Source of the DNA: Nakazawaea peltata
Taxonomy: Eukaryota; Ascomycota; Pichiomycetes; Alaninales; Pachysolenaceae
Length of the DNA stretch: 64,000 nt
NCBI GenBank assembly: GCA_001599355.1
Contig: BCGQ01000010.1
Span: 248,001 to 312,000 of the forward strand
Reading direction: 5' to 3'
Shown here piece by piece: positions 49,088 to 58,976 of this stretch. Both the position numbers and the translations under genes were made by a program. The first letter of the stretch is position 1, and every line of letters begins with the position of its first letter. The notes beneath the pieces were generated by a model. The model saw only the letters and a list, made by a program, of their open reading frames with translations, ran no database searches and was not told where the DNA came from.

Positions 49088-50803
49088 TTTCCACTACTTT
49101 GAACCGTTTGATATCCAGCTTCTACCCTTCGAATAAGCGCCCAAGGCGAAAAATTTTAAGGTGGTTTTTTCCTTGTAGTTGATGACCGGTTTTTCACGAT
49201 TTAGAGGAGTATAAGTGGGGGTTGGCGTAGGGTTCAATTTACGGTTTAGACGGGGACAAGTTACGGTTAGTGGGGGTACAGACGAGAAGCCAATGGTAGA
49301 AACACTGGAAGGAAGTCAGTTTAAAGAAGTGTCTATACCTCGAGATGTGTAGATCTTTATTTTAGTAGTGTCAATTGCATTAGTTTCAATGTTCTCAGTC
49401 CGTGTCAGACTAGTAATTTGCTACCATGGTACTCTGGACTCTCTTTCACTCCTCCCTTCATTAGAAAATCGTTTAAATAAAGATTATATTTGAAAATTTG
49501 CCCCCTCTTATGGAAGTTGATATTAGAGCCCCAAAAACAAGATGTCTCAATTGAAAACCGTTAGAAAGTCCAATACAAAGAAACAACGAAATACCCCATA
49601 TTCTTCAGAACCCTTCTGATGACTGAAGACCCTTCTGTTGACCGAAACGAGACTCGTATAGGTAGAGCGCTCCCGTTAACCTAATGATGGATACAGTAGC
49701 GTATTGAGTCAAAAGGGCATAAACTTCTCTATATACAGGCTCTAAATGCCTTTGCCCCCCTATAATGCCGTTTTAGGGGCACGCAAAGAAAGGAAAAAAG
49801 GCCGATTTCGCAGTGCGGTTACGGCGAAAATTCGCCAGAAAAATTTTCATACCGATGACTCTGTGCTAATTGTGGAGAACCAATGTGGCATTGGGGTAGA
49901 AAGGCAGAGATGGAAGGCAAATACAAAAGTCAACATACAGCAATACGAGGGCAATTAGATAACACAGGACACGGGACAGCGATTCAGAATCCATTGGAAG
50001 CGAGAAAATCCTCGCTCTCCGGATAAGAACATAGCACCGGATCAACTAATGAGCGATATCGGATAATTTTCGCACAAAATCCTATGTTTAAAACGGAAGA
50101 GTCAAAAAAGGGAGCCGAACGGAAACCATTGGAAACCATTGGGTGCCGGACCGGGGAAACAACACTACAAAGGGTAAAATGACCCTGATGTCTTGAACCG
50201 TCTCTCCTCCCCATACTGCGCGTCTTATCCTGTTATATGCGATAGAAATAAAAAAAGCTAGTTGGACCGAGATACGGCGAAATCGATATTTCCACAACAA
50301 GATACGAAAAAAAACGTGACTTACGTTTATCTATTCAATCTATAGCGCTTAAGCAAGGTAGTGGAAATGGGGCAGAAGTTGCGCACACACACTTTTTTCC
50401 AGCATTAGTCTCAGGGCAAACCCGATTCAGGAGATGAGATGCATGCACGGTACGGGCATACCCGATGGGGCAGGCCCGCAAAAAATACTTTGACATGATT
50501 TGTCGATATAAGATCCAGATAAGACCCAGAAACAGGCACCGGTGCTGCGATATGATCTGCCTCCTCCGACTCGTCATCTTCTTTTAGCTTCCATTACTCA
50601 TTAATGAAAAATTTTCCTTGTCATTCTTGCAGCAAAACCTTGAACTCGTCCCTTGTAATATCCCCTCTCCACATGAAAAATTCGACAAATTCCGATTTCT
50701 CTCCAATCGGTGAAATATAAATACCGTGTTTGATTCCCTTTGATTGTAAACTTGTTTTTTAAACATTTAATTAATATTTAATTAACTAACTCATATATAC
50801 AAA
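49088..50803. promoter_or_regulatory. Long regulatory region of NADP-glutamate dehydrogenase
   Basis: 1.7 kb. Candidate sites: a Gcn4-type TGAGTCA (49705-49711), GATAAG (50022-50027 and 50518-50523), three ATTGG/CCAAT cores (49993, 50128, 50138; the last two in a tandem GGAAACCATT), a near Leu3-type CCGGACCGG (50146-50154; spacing one base instead of two) and a TATA-like AAATATAAATAC near 50713. AAAAGGGCAT (49711-49720) resembles the DLD2 palindrome half. No gene recognised; frames of 60-80 codons look random. Confidence 0.5.
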
Positions 50804-52186
50804 ATGGTCCAACCACACGAACCAGAATTCGAACAAGCTTACAACGAATTGTTGTCTACTTTGCAAGACTCCACTTTGTTCGAGAAGCACCCAGAGTACA
50901 AGAAGGTTATCCCAGTTGTCTCTATCCCAGAGAGAATTATTCAATTCAGAGTTGTTTGGGAGAACGACAAGGGTGAATTGGAAGTTAACAGAGGTTACAG
51001 AGTCCAATTCAACTCTGCTTTGGGTCCATACAAGGGTGGTTTGAGATTCCACCCATCTGTCAACCTTTCCATCTTGAAGTTCTTGGGTTACGAGCAAATC
51101 TTCAAGAACGCCTTGACCGGTTTGAACATCGGTGGTGGTAAGGGTGGTTCCGACTTCAACCCTAAGGGTAGATCTGATGCCGAGATCAGAAGATTCTGTA
51201 CCTCTTTCATCAGACAATTGGCCCGTCACATTGGTCAATTCACTGATGTCCCAGCTGGTGATATCGGTGTTGGTGGACGTGAGATTGGTTTCATGTTCGG
51301 TGCCTACAAGCAACTGCAAAACTCTTGGGAAGGTGTTTTGACCGGTAAGGGTTTGTCTTGGGGTGGTTCTTTGATCAGACCAGAAGCCACTGGTTACGGT
51401 TTGGTTTACTACGTTGAGAAGATGATTGAGCACGCCTCTAACGGTAAGGAATCCTTCAAGGGTAAGAGAGTCGCCATCTCTGGTTCCGGTAACGTTGCCC
51501 AATACGCCGCTTTGAAGGTTATTGAGTTGGGTGGTACCGTTGTCTCTCTTTCTGACTCCAAGGGTGCTATTGTTTCCCAATCTGGTATTACCCCAGCTCA
51601 AGTTGAGGCTATTGCCGCTGCCAAGTTGAAGTTCCAATCTTTGGAGCAAATCATCGGTGAGGCTTCTGCCTTCTCTTCTACCGACATCAAGTACCACCCA
51701 GATGCTCGTCCATGGACTTTGGTTGGTCAAGTTGATGTTGCTTTGCCATCTGCTACCCAAAACGAGATCTCTGGTGAGGAAGCTAAGGCTTTGGTTGCTG
51801 CCGGATGTAAGTTCGTTGCTGAAGGTTCCAACATGGGTTCCACCCAAGAGGCTATCGACGTCTTCGAAGGTGAGAGAATCTCTACCGCTTCTGCTTCTGC
51901 CCCAGCTATCTGGTACGCCCCAGGTAAGGCTGCTAACGCCGGTGGTGTTGCCGTCTCTGGTTTGGAAATGGCTCAAAACTCTCAAAGAGTCCAATGGACC
52001 GAGGAGGAGGTTGATGCTAAGTTGAAGGACATCATGGTTACTTGTTTCAACAACTGTTTGGAGACTGCCAAGGCCTACTCTTCCGAGTCCAACAAGGAGT
52101 CCTTGCCATCTTTGGTTAAGGGTGCCAACATTGCTGGTTTCAAGAAGGTTGCCGATGCCATGTTCAACCACGGTGACGTTTTCTAA
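50804..52186 (+). CDS. GDH1: NADP-specific glutamate dehydrogenase
   Basis: A 460-residue enzyme (S. cerevisiae Gdh1 454) that assimilates ammonium by reductive amination of 2-oxoglutarate. Visible: [30 protein letters not shown] (active-site lysine region), [38 protein letters not shown], the nucleotide-binding [10 protein letters not shown] with SDSKGA favouring [15 protein letters not shown], and [10 protein letters not shown]. The terminal VF is conserved. Codon usage is extreme, as for an abundant protein: Leu is almost always TTG and I find only one in-frame CTG (in KQ-CTG-QNSWEG). A long open frame on the opposite strand is a by-product of this bias. Confidence 0.97.
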   Translation: MVQPHEPEFEQAYNELLSTLQDSTLFEKHPEYKKVIPVVSIPERIIQFRVVWENDKGELEVNRGYRVQFNSALGPYKGGLRFHPSVNLSILKFLGYEQIFKNALTGLNIGGGKGGSDFNPKGRSDAEIRRFCTSFIRQLARHIGQFTDVPAGDIGVGGREIGFMFGAYKQLQNSWEGVLTGKGLSWGGSLIRPEATGYGLVYYVEKMIEHASNGKESFKGKRVAISGSGNVAQYAALKVIELGGTVVSLSDSKGAIVSQSGITPAQVEAIAAAKLKFQSLEQIIGEASAFSSTDIKYHPDARPWTLVGQVDVALPSATQNEISGEEAKALVAAGCKFVAEGSNMGSTQEAIDVFEGERISTASASAPAIWYAPGKAANAGGVAVSGLEMAQNSQRVQWTEEEVDAKLKDIMVTCFNNCLETAKAYSSESNKESLPSLVKGANIAGFKKVADAMFNHGDVF

Positions 52187-52664
52187 ATTAAATGATGAAT
52201 GATATAAAATATATAGCTAAATGAGAATGATTAAGGTCTTTTCAAGGAGGTAGAATCAGTAAAGCACTATAATATGGTAGGCATCATCGGTATCGCACTA
52301 TCGGCATGTCACTATCGGCAGAACATCACTAAGACCATCACGATACTTTTTATTTGTGCTTGTTGATTCAGGTCACCCCCAATTTGAACCCCCATTTTGA
52401 AAAATAAAAAAAAAAATTTAAACTCCGAAACGGGGAATTGAACCCCGATTGTCGCGATGAGAACGCGAAGTGATAGCCATTACACTATTTCGGATTTTCT
52501 TGTTATCTTTTTCTCTCAATCAAAATATATTCAGATATGTCCCCTTTAGGAAAACCGCTTAATTTACACGACTTTATTTGCGCTGTAAAATTCATTTTGC
52601 CCTTCATTTAAGATGAGAACAGATAGAATTGAAGATCAGGTAACACCCAAAAGACTCTATAACG
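52187..52664. other. GDH1 3' region, tRNA and SIN4 promoter
   Basis: 478 bases. Apart from the tRNA it holds a TATCGGCA/CATCGGTATC repeat (about 52283-52320), one recurrent-motif copy (TACACGACT, 52565-52573) about 90 bases before the SIN4 start, and AT-rich spacers. Confidence 0.45.
52423..52494 (-). tRNA. tRNA-Glu (anticodon CTC)
   Basis: A 72-base cloverleaf on the minus strand: acceptor TCCGAAA pairing with TTTCGGA, TA at 8-9, a D-arm like that of yeast tRNA-Glu (GTGTAATGGCTATCAC), an anticodon stem TCGCG/CGCGA with loop TTCTCAT (anticodon CTC, reading GAG), T-arm GGGGTTCAATTCCCC, and discriminator G. No intron. T-rich DNA follows on the minus strand (A-run at 52405-52417 on plus), giving a pol III terminator. 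Confidence 0.95.
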
Positions 52665-55600
52665 ATGACCGTGGATCAACCAGTTGTCAAGAGTGAACAC
52701 CGTGAGTCAGGTGAACTGTCATCCCGCGTTCATCCTAATTACAACCCCGGTTTAGTCACCTATAACAAGTGAGTATAAATTAGACGCCGTTAGGTGGAGA
52801 AGAAGAGTACTAACAGATACAGCCAAATCTCATGGTCGAAATTCGGTTTCATCGCTTATGCTTCCTTGGATCCAAAGTCCATCCATAACTTCTGCATCAC
52901 CTATATGGAATGTGTGGACGGGAAGTCATGGCAATTGGCACCTCCTAAAGAATTCTCCATCAGATCTCTCCGCCAATTACAACAGTTGAATGAAATGAGC
53001 TCTCAGATAATATCACCGCTGCCTAGAATTGCTCTTGTCTCTTATAGTCCTAACTGTGCAGATATTGTCATATCGGATGAGTTTGGTAACCTTAGTATTC
53101 TGGTAACCGGAGTACAGAAACCAATTGATCCTAACTCGAAGATACCATTGGTACTGTCGAGTTTGAATAATATGGAGATCATTTACAATGATGATGTTGA
53201 GCCTTATGTACCTGACGAAGAAGCGGAACTGAAAGACCCATCACTGATCTCGTGTCCTCAACAGTTGATCCATTTACTGTGGCTTCCACTAGATAAACCT
53301 ACTATCGTTAATGCTCCACTGAGTCATATTTCCATGTCACAACTGTCTCCTTTGATAAACGGTGCTGCATCTGAGCATGGTGCTCTGTATGAAGATTCAA
53401 ATGGACAACTGTATCAATATAGTGTGTCTCAACATAAACCGGTTGGGCTGAGCCATCCAATTGGATCGAAAGAAGCTTGTGTCGGTGTTAGACACAACGG
53501 TGAGTTCTGTTTATGGTATCAAGGAGAACATGGATTGGATTATTATAAAGAGACGATATTCTTGGATGGAGGACCTCGTGAAGTTGCTCATCTGTCTGTA
53601 GGATTTGCCAAGGATGGCACTGTCATAGTAGCTGTGTACTGTGAAATTGCTAATATGATGAAAGTATACTCTATCTCCATTGATTGGGGATATTTGGCAT
53701 TAGCAGCTCAGCTGCAAAAGAAAATGCCTAATTATGTTACTCCAGAGAACAAGAAGACTCCTCCTTCTATAAAGATCACCCGTTTAAACGTTCAAAGAAT
53801 ACCAAGAGTCAATTACAAGACGGGAGAATATCAAAAGCTTAAGATATTGACGGTGATATCTGAGAATTATCAGGCTGGATCCGATGTGGATATCGTATTA
53901 GGATTTGAGACAAGAGAGAATGACAAATTCTATACTTCATTGACCGTGTATAATGTCGATAGAAACCCGATCTCCTCTCTTTTTGGAGTCGAGCCTAATG
54001 TTCTACCTGAAAATCAGGCTTTGTTGGGTACTTGCTTGAAAACTAAGTTGGTAATTAACTGTCCAGGACCACTTTTATCAGTGACTTCAAATATCCAATC
54101 CACATTAGTGTTCTTGACTTATCAATCTGGTGAAGTTGAGGTTTTAGACAGGACAAATTTCAAGAAATTGAAGAATAAGTTCGCAGAGGTGACTACACAA
54201 AGTTTCAATAATGTTGACTCGATGAAATATTCAGCTACATCGTTAGAATTACCTGAGAAGTTTGGATCTATTCTTGATGCTGGTTTCGAGCTTCCCGGAG
54301 CTGGATTCCGTCCAAGTTTCACGGCCATCTCACCAAATATCTGTTCTTATGTGGCTATGGATCCAACTACTAACCAATTGACTTTACAGAATGTGCGTAG
54401 AAGTGAAGATTTGATGGTTATACCTGGTCAGAATAGATTCAAGCAGGGTTACCTTTTATTTACTCTGTCGACTTTCCTGTATATACACACTTCGGCATGC
54501 TTCGCCCAGCTTTTCACCGGTGATATGATAGTAACTATCGAAACAGAACTCGAAAGAGCTCGTCGTGTACTGGGAGACGAATTTGCAGAAAGACTCAGAT
54601 TACTGATTTTGGAAGAAAGTCAAAGATCGATCAATTTCCAGTTGGACTATACGCGAGAGAATGCTGATAAATTATTAAATCATCCTCCGTTCCAGAAATT
54701 ACTCGCATTACAGCTGGCTCTCGGCACTAGCAGTAATTGGCGTAAGAACAAAAGTGCTCAGTTCAGTTATTACTTATTAAATTTAAGATTGGGGGCCTTA
54801 ATCATCACATTGGGATTGCGGACGATCTACCACCAAATCCAAAGAGAAACCAGCTCTGGAATCTCGAGCAGTAGTAGTAATAACCTTGAGGACTCTCACA
54901 TTAAGGCCAATACCGTACTTTCAGCTATTGGATATGTGACTTGGTTCATTGATTTCTGCGTGATGTTGAATAAACAGTTGATTGAGATAGGAGAGAAATT
55001 ACAACTGCAACCTCACAGATTAAATGAGACTATCGAAGAGTACATTGTGCTCCCAATAATCTTAAACACAGTATCTCGTTCCCTTCTCTTATACTACATT
55101 ACGGGCATTCGGAAATTACACGACTTTTCTAAAAAGAGTGTGGAGAACATTGATAATTCGAATATTCGGAATATCTCAATTTTAGAAGGATTCCAGAGAT
55201 TGAATGCGGTTCTTGCGTCATCTCCGATCAAGTTAGAAGTGTTTGAGAAATTTATCTCCGACACCGATAACTCTATTCGGAACATGAAGCACGACAAACT
55301 GATGCTCATACGTGTGGAGACGCAATTGTTCTGCCAGGCTCGTATTCCGAAATCGTATGCAGAACCAATCGGTAAATTATGCACACTCTATTCGCGGATG
55401 CTGCGTAAAGATTTCGATTTATTGAGACTTCATAACTATGACGTCAGCTGGTTAGATGCCAATAACCTTTTTGTGCCTCTGCCTCAAGACAAATTGCCTA
55501 GTTCGACTGTGCTTCGAATCTCTTCACAATGGGCACATGACTTCCCATTGCAATACAGAAGACGTAAGAACAAGTTGGTGATCGATGATTTACGTAAGAA

Positions 55601-55754
55601 TTTGATTCTTTCAAGACATCTCCGTCGTTGTATGCTCTGTGGGTGTATTTCCAGTTGCAATGAGATCCCATTGTTCTCGATGGAGCATTTGAATCCTACA
55701 TTACTTCCTTTCCAACGTAGTTGTTATTGTGGAGGTTACTGGATCGAGATTTAA
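52665..55754 (+). CDS. SIN4: Mediator subunit Sin4/Med16, spliced
   Basis: Two exons, 52665-52768 and 52823-55754, 1011 residues (S. cerevisiae Sin4 974). The long frame alone has no ATG near its start (it opens with GTG at 52794); joining the exons gives VTYN-NQISWSKFGFIAYASLD, which matches the conserved MSWSK-G-IAY start of the family. N-terminal WD-like region (about 30-500), helical C-terminal half, and a Cys-rich end (CMLCGC then RSCYCGGYW) typical of Med16. It is a tail-module subunit of Mediator. The SWSK start and the CGG end make the call good. Confidence 0.9.
52769..52822 (+). other. SIN4 intron (54 bases)
   Basis: Starts GTGAGT, has TACTAAC at 52808-52814 and ends ACAG at 52822. 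The branch adenosine to acceptor distance is about 9 bases, as in UBX4. A nearer AG (52815-52816) would also keep frame but sits too close to the branch site. Confidence 0.9.
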
Positions 55755-55890
55755 AAAGTAGTGGAAGATTTATATATGTATGTAAAAAGATATAGGACTA
55801 AATCTGACAAGGATAAAATCAACTCGTAGTTCAAAATGAACACTATATGGAGCCCTACAAGGGCGTAATACTGAAGTTGAACAAGTTGCA

Positions 55891-56337
55891 TCATAATTTC
55901 AGTTTGACAGGGTTTGCAGCTTTCAAAACACTTTCAATAGAAGCCAGCTTCATAACATTCCCTTTGATCTTCAATTTACCGCTCATAAACAATTTCTGAG
56001 CGTTGGATTTCCCCAAAATCAATTTACGTAAATCCAAATCGCTCACGTTAATTGTGATATCTGGGTCTCCTTTTCCCTCGTACTTTCCTTCAGTTAACTT
56101 TCCAGCCTCTTTCAAGTCAAGGACGTAGGTTTTCGATTCTCCCAGTTTGTTCTTGATGTTAAAAACAATGACAGCAGCGGTCTGTTACGATGGCAATTAG
56201 CCTCAGTTAGTATGGGGTATAATTCCGGGTTACGTTACCGCCCTACTCACCTTCTTAATAGTGGATTCTCTTAACTTTGGATTCTTCTGCAAAGCCTCTC
56301 CAATCAGCTTCATATGCAGATCAGACTTGAACGACAT
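55891..56337 (-). CDS. POX18: SCP2-domain sterol carrier-like peroxisomal protein (Pox18-like), spliced
   Basis: Exon 1 56251-56337 (29 codons, ATG at 56335-56337) and exon 2 55891-56181 (96 codons plus stop) give 125 residues, the usual size of fungal SCP2 proteins such as Candida PXP-18. Seen: TAAVIVFNIKNK, TYVLDLKEAGKL, GDPDITINVSDLDLRKLILGKSNAQKLFMSGKLKIKGN, the lipid-binding SCP2 fold. The last codons are AAA CTG AAA TTA TGA. With CTG = Ala the protein ends -AKL, a canonical PTS1 peroxisomal signal like that of mammalian SCP2; the standard code gives -LKL. Upstream lies a stress-element-like palindrome. Confidence 0.9.
56182..56250 (-). other. Intron of the SCP2-like gene (69 bases)
   Basis: On the minus strand begins GTGAGT, branch TACTAAC (plus-strand GTTAGTA at 56206-56212), ends ACAG. 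Phase 0. Branch to acceptor is about 24 bases, longer than in UBX4 and SIN4. Confidence 0.9.
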
Positions 56338-56374
56338 GATGGTATTCAGTGATTACTCTCTCCTTTTATCTCTG

Positions 56375-56387
56375 CCCCTTAAAGGGG
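56375..56387. promoter_or_regulatory. STRE-like palindrome
   Basis: CCCCTTAAAGGGG, two stress-element cores (CCCCT and AGGGG) head to head, 38 bases upstream of the SCP2-like ATG and about 100 bases before GCG1 in the divergent spacer. Confidence 0.5.
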
Positions 56388-56487
56388 TTCCTTCTTATAC
56401 TTTTTAAGTTTGTCAGCGCAAAAAAAAATAAAAGGGCAAGTCACTGACTATTAGCATGTGAATTGCATGTGATAAAAGCGGAGAGGC

Positions 56488-57270
56488 ATGACTCGGGACC
56501 AAGATAATATAGGCGTTGGTAAAGGGGCAAGTGCAAGTGAGTCTGACGGCATGTGGATCTTGGGGTATGGATCACTCATCTTCAAACCCCCACCACATAC
56601 TCAGTATAAGTTGTCGGGATATATTCATGGGTTTATCCGTCGGTTTTGGCAGTCTTCCTCGGATCACCGTGGGACCCCAGAAAGTCCAGGCAGGGTGCTG
56701 ACTTTGGTCAGCCTTAAGGATTTAAAAGAGAATCCCAAATTGTGTATGGATGTGTTTGAATATGAGTTTCCAGGACTGGGACATGCTGGCATCGAGAATA
56801 TTACCGAGGATGATATGAAGATTTGGGGTTCTATTTACTATGTGCCTCCACAACACGTTGAAGAAGTGGTTGAATACTTGGATGAGAGGGAGCAAGATGG
56901 ATATACTCCTCATCAGGTGAAATTCAACATTGAATTATCGGAGACTCAGCTCGAAGATGCCAAGTTGATGAGTTTACTTGATTCTACCATGTCACGTGAC
57001 CTCGTCGAATCATCAACGACTCAGACCAAACCATCATTCCATATTACTTGTAAAGTTTATATTGGGACCTTGGACAATGAATCTTTTATTGGTCCTGAGC
57101 CTGTTACTGAGACTCTGAAAGTCATCCTGCATAACGTTGGTCCTAGTGGACCTAATATCGAGTATTTGTCTAATTTGGTGCATTCATTACGTCATTTGGA
57201 TCACAAGGGCAGATCTCATGATCCTTATTTGGAGTCATTACTCGAAACGGCTTCTAATTATAGAAAATAG
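56488..57270 (+). CDS. GCG1: Glutathione-specific gamma-glutamylcyclotransferase (ChaC family)
   Basis: A 260-residue protein (S. cerevisiae Gcg1 232). Family marks: WILGYGSLIFKP near the N-terminus (the YGSL substrate loop), GFIRRFWQSSSDHRGTPESPGRVLTL, and VVEYLDEREQDGYT with the glutamates expected at the active site. C-terminal part GPEPVTETLKVILHNVGPSGPNIEYL ... HDPYLESL. The enzyme splits glutathione into 5-oxoproline and Cys-Gly in the cytosol. Start at the ATG 56488; the first 20 residues are a loose extension. Divergent from the SCP2-like gene. Confidence 0.93.
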   Translation: MTRDQDNIGVGKGASASESDGMWILGYGSLIFKPPPHTQYKLSGYIHGFIRRFWQSSSDHRGTPESPGRVLTLVSLKDLKENPKLCMDVFEYEFPGLGHAGIENITEDDMKIWGSIYYVPPQHVEEVVEYLDEREQDGYTPHQVKFNIELSETQLEDAKLMSLLDSTMSRDLVESSTTQTKPSFHITCKVYIGTLDNESFIGPEPVTETLKVILHNVGPSGPNIEYLSNLVHSLRHLDHKGRSHDPYLESLLETASNYRK

Positions 57271-57430
57271 TATGTATAGAACAATAGAAATTAATAGTTT
57301 ATGCAGATTTTACTCCCTCTTTTGGGGGTGTTCGTTTTGTGTCACTTTCAAATGGGAAATTTGGGGGTGTTTTTTTAATATATTTATTTGATGGTTCAGT
57401 GGAAGTAGAAGTTCAAGAGTTATCGAGATA

Positions 57431-58249
57431 ATGTTTCGTTTATTCAGATTAGTGTTGTTAATCTTGGTAGCAATTGGGATCGTTGTTGAAGCGGCACAGG
57501 CGCCAGTTTCCAGCGATTCTCCAAAGAATGTGAAACTGAGAGCCGATTTTGACAGCGGTAAATTGCATGGTGTAATGAAATTCGATGCCCCAAACGGTAC
57601 TGTTAGAGTCCGGTTGGATATTACTGGGTTACCAGAAGAAGGAGGTCCATTCTACTATCATATTCATGAGTACCCGGTACCAGCTTCGGGTGATTGTGAA
57701 GCAACAGGAACTCATTTTAATCCGTACAATGCCCCATATGATGTGGATCAGTCTTATGATGATAGTTATTTCCAAGTGGGTGATTTGTCTGGTAAACATG
57801 GTTGGATCAATACTACCTGTTTCAGAACCAAATATTATGATCCATATTTGTCAATGAACCCCCAAAACCCTGCTTATTTTGTTGGTTTGGGGGTAAATTT
57901 TCATTTTGCCAATATGACCAAATTCGCCTGTGGGAATATAAATGTCTACAAAGGCAAAATCAGCGCTGCCGAAGAAGCAGCTTGGGAAGATGAAGATGAT
58001 GGTGAATTGGTTCCATTGAACGCTGATTTAAAATACGAGAATATCGTCAAGAAACAAGTTGTGTCTTATAAGACAAATTACTTACCTGCTAGAAAGAATA
58101 GTACTCTCCCGGGTAAAAATATGTCGAACAGTTCAAACGGTTCACTGTTTACCAATATGACATGGGAATCTGAAAATGGGTCATCTCCTCTGAGACTTGG
58201 TTCTTTGAGTGCCCTTCTTCTCGCATTCATCGCCATCTTTGTCATGTAA
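57431..58249 (+). CDS. GPI-anchored extracellular Cu-only superoxide dismutase
   Basis: A 272-residue secreted protein. Signal peptide at 1-23 (LVLLILVAIGIVVEA), SOD-like beta barrel at about 30-180 with copper-ligand candidates in YYHIHEYP, GTHFNPY, GKHGWI and NFHFAN, several N-x-S/T sites, and a C-terminal Ser/Asn-rich stretch followed by a hydrophobic GPI signal (LGSLSALLLAFIAIFVM). The block CEATGTHFNPYNAPY followed by GDLSGKHG matches the Candida Sod4/5/6 type, which lack zinc and the electrostatic loop and detoxify superoxide at the cell wall. Cu/Zn Sod1 is excluded by the signal and anchor. Confidence 0.88.
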   Translation: MFRLFRLVLLILVAIGIVVEAAQAPVSSDSPKNVKLRADFDSGKLHGVMKFDAPNGTVRVRLDITGLPEEGGPFYYHIHEYPVPASGDCEATGTHFNPYNAPYDVDQSYDDSYFQVGDLSGKHGWINTTCFRTKYYDPYLSMNPQNPAYFVGLGVNFHFANMTKFACGNINVYKGKISAAEEAAWEDEDDGELVPLNADLKYENIVKKQVVSYKTNYLPARKNSTLPGKNMSNSSNGSLFTNMTWESENGSSPLRLGSLSALLLAFIAIFVM

Positions 58250-58976
58250 GTTTTGAATAAAAACTCTCAGAACTTTCTACAGATACAAGGAAAGTATCAC
58301 CGGCAAACATTCATGAAGTCATTACTGAACATTGGAAGTCTCAGAGTGACACTGGTTTGAATTGAAGCCTATACGTTGCTATAATAAAATTGATAAAAAC
58401 CTCTTTGATTGTAAAGGTAAGTCTTAGATTATATGTTAATTTAGTGTAGTGAGATCACGAATGTAAGGAATTGGGAGTGGAGAGTCAAGGGGAAATCTTA
58501 TCTCATCGTATTACCCCAACAATTATCTGCGCCCTTCAAATATCTTCTCCAGTACCATACCTTTCTCATCTCCAAACTGGTGCTGGGTTAACCCCCCAAA
58601 TGGTCGTGCACAAAACACAATAACATAGCGCGGGTAACTTTCGCAAGGGTCAACCGAGTTTTTACGACGGAGCGACGGCTCCGACATGAATCAGTAAACT
58701 TTACACGACCTTGAAGAAGTGGGGCTAGATAGTAAACTAAAGACGATATCAAGTCAGAAGATGGGGCCAGGCAACAGGGAAGCTCAAGATAACAACAGTA
58801 TCACACCAGAAGCACTGCTACTACATAACTTCAAAAATGTTAGTTCATTAAAATAAATAAAAAGAGATCGTAAAAAACCAATATAGCAGTCCGTCTCTTA
58901 CCAGAGAAGACGGAAGGTCATATCTAGTGTTCTATAATTGGTATGCAAGTTGAAGAATGTAGTGAGAGGAGCAAGT
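58250..58976. other. Convergent SOD/ISA1 spacer
   Basis: 727 bases between two gene ends. Holds an inverted pair of the recurrent motif (GGTCGTGCACA 58602-58612 and TACACGACC 58702-58710) and a small GC-rich hairpin GGAGCGACGGCTCC (about 58672-58685). No gene, tRNA or snRNA recognised; the length and motif pair leave room for a non-coding transcript. Confidence 0.4.

Noticed and set aside
50786-52171. A 461-codon open frame antisense to GDH1
   Set aside because: It mirrors the extreme codon bias of GDH1, resembles no protein and lies fully inside a certain gene.
52794-52822. GTG as start codon of SIN4
   Set aside because: The GTG lies inside a good intron; splicing to an upstream ATG exon gives the conserved N-terminus.
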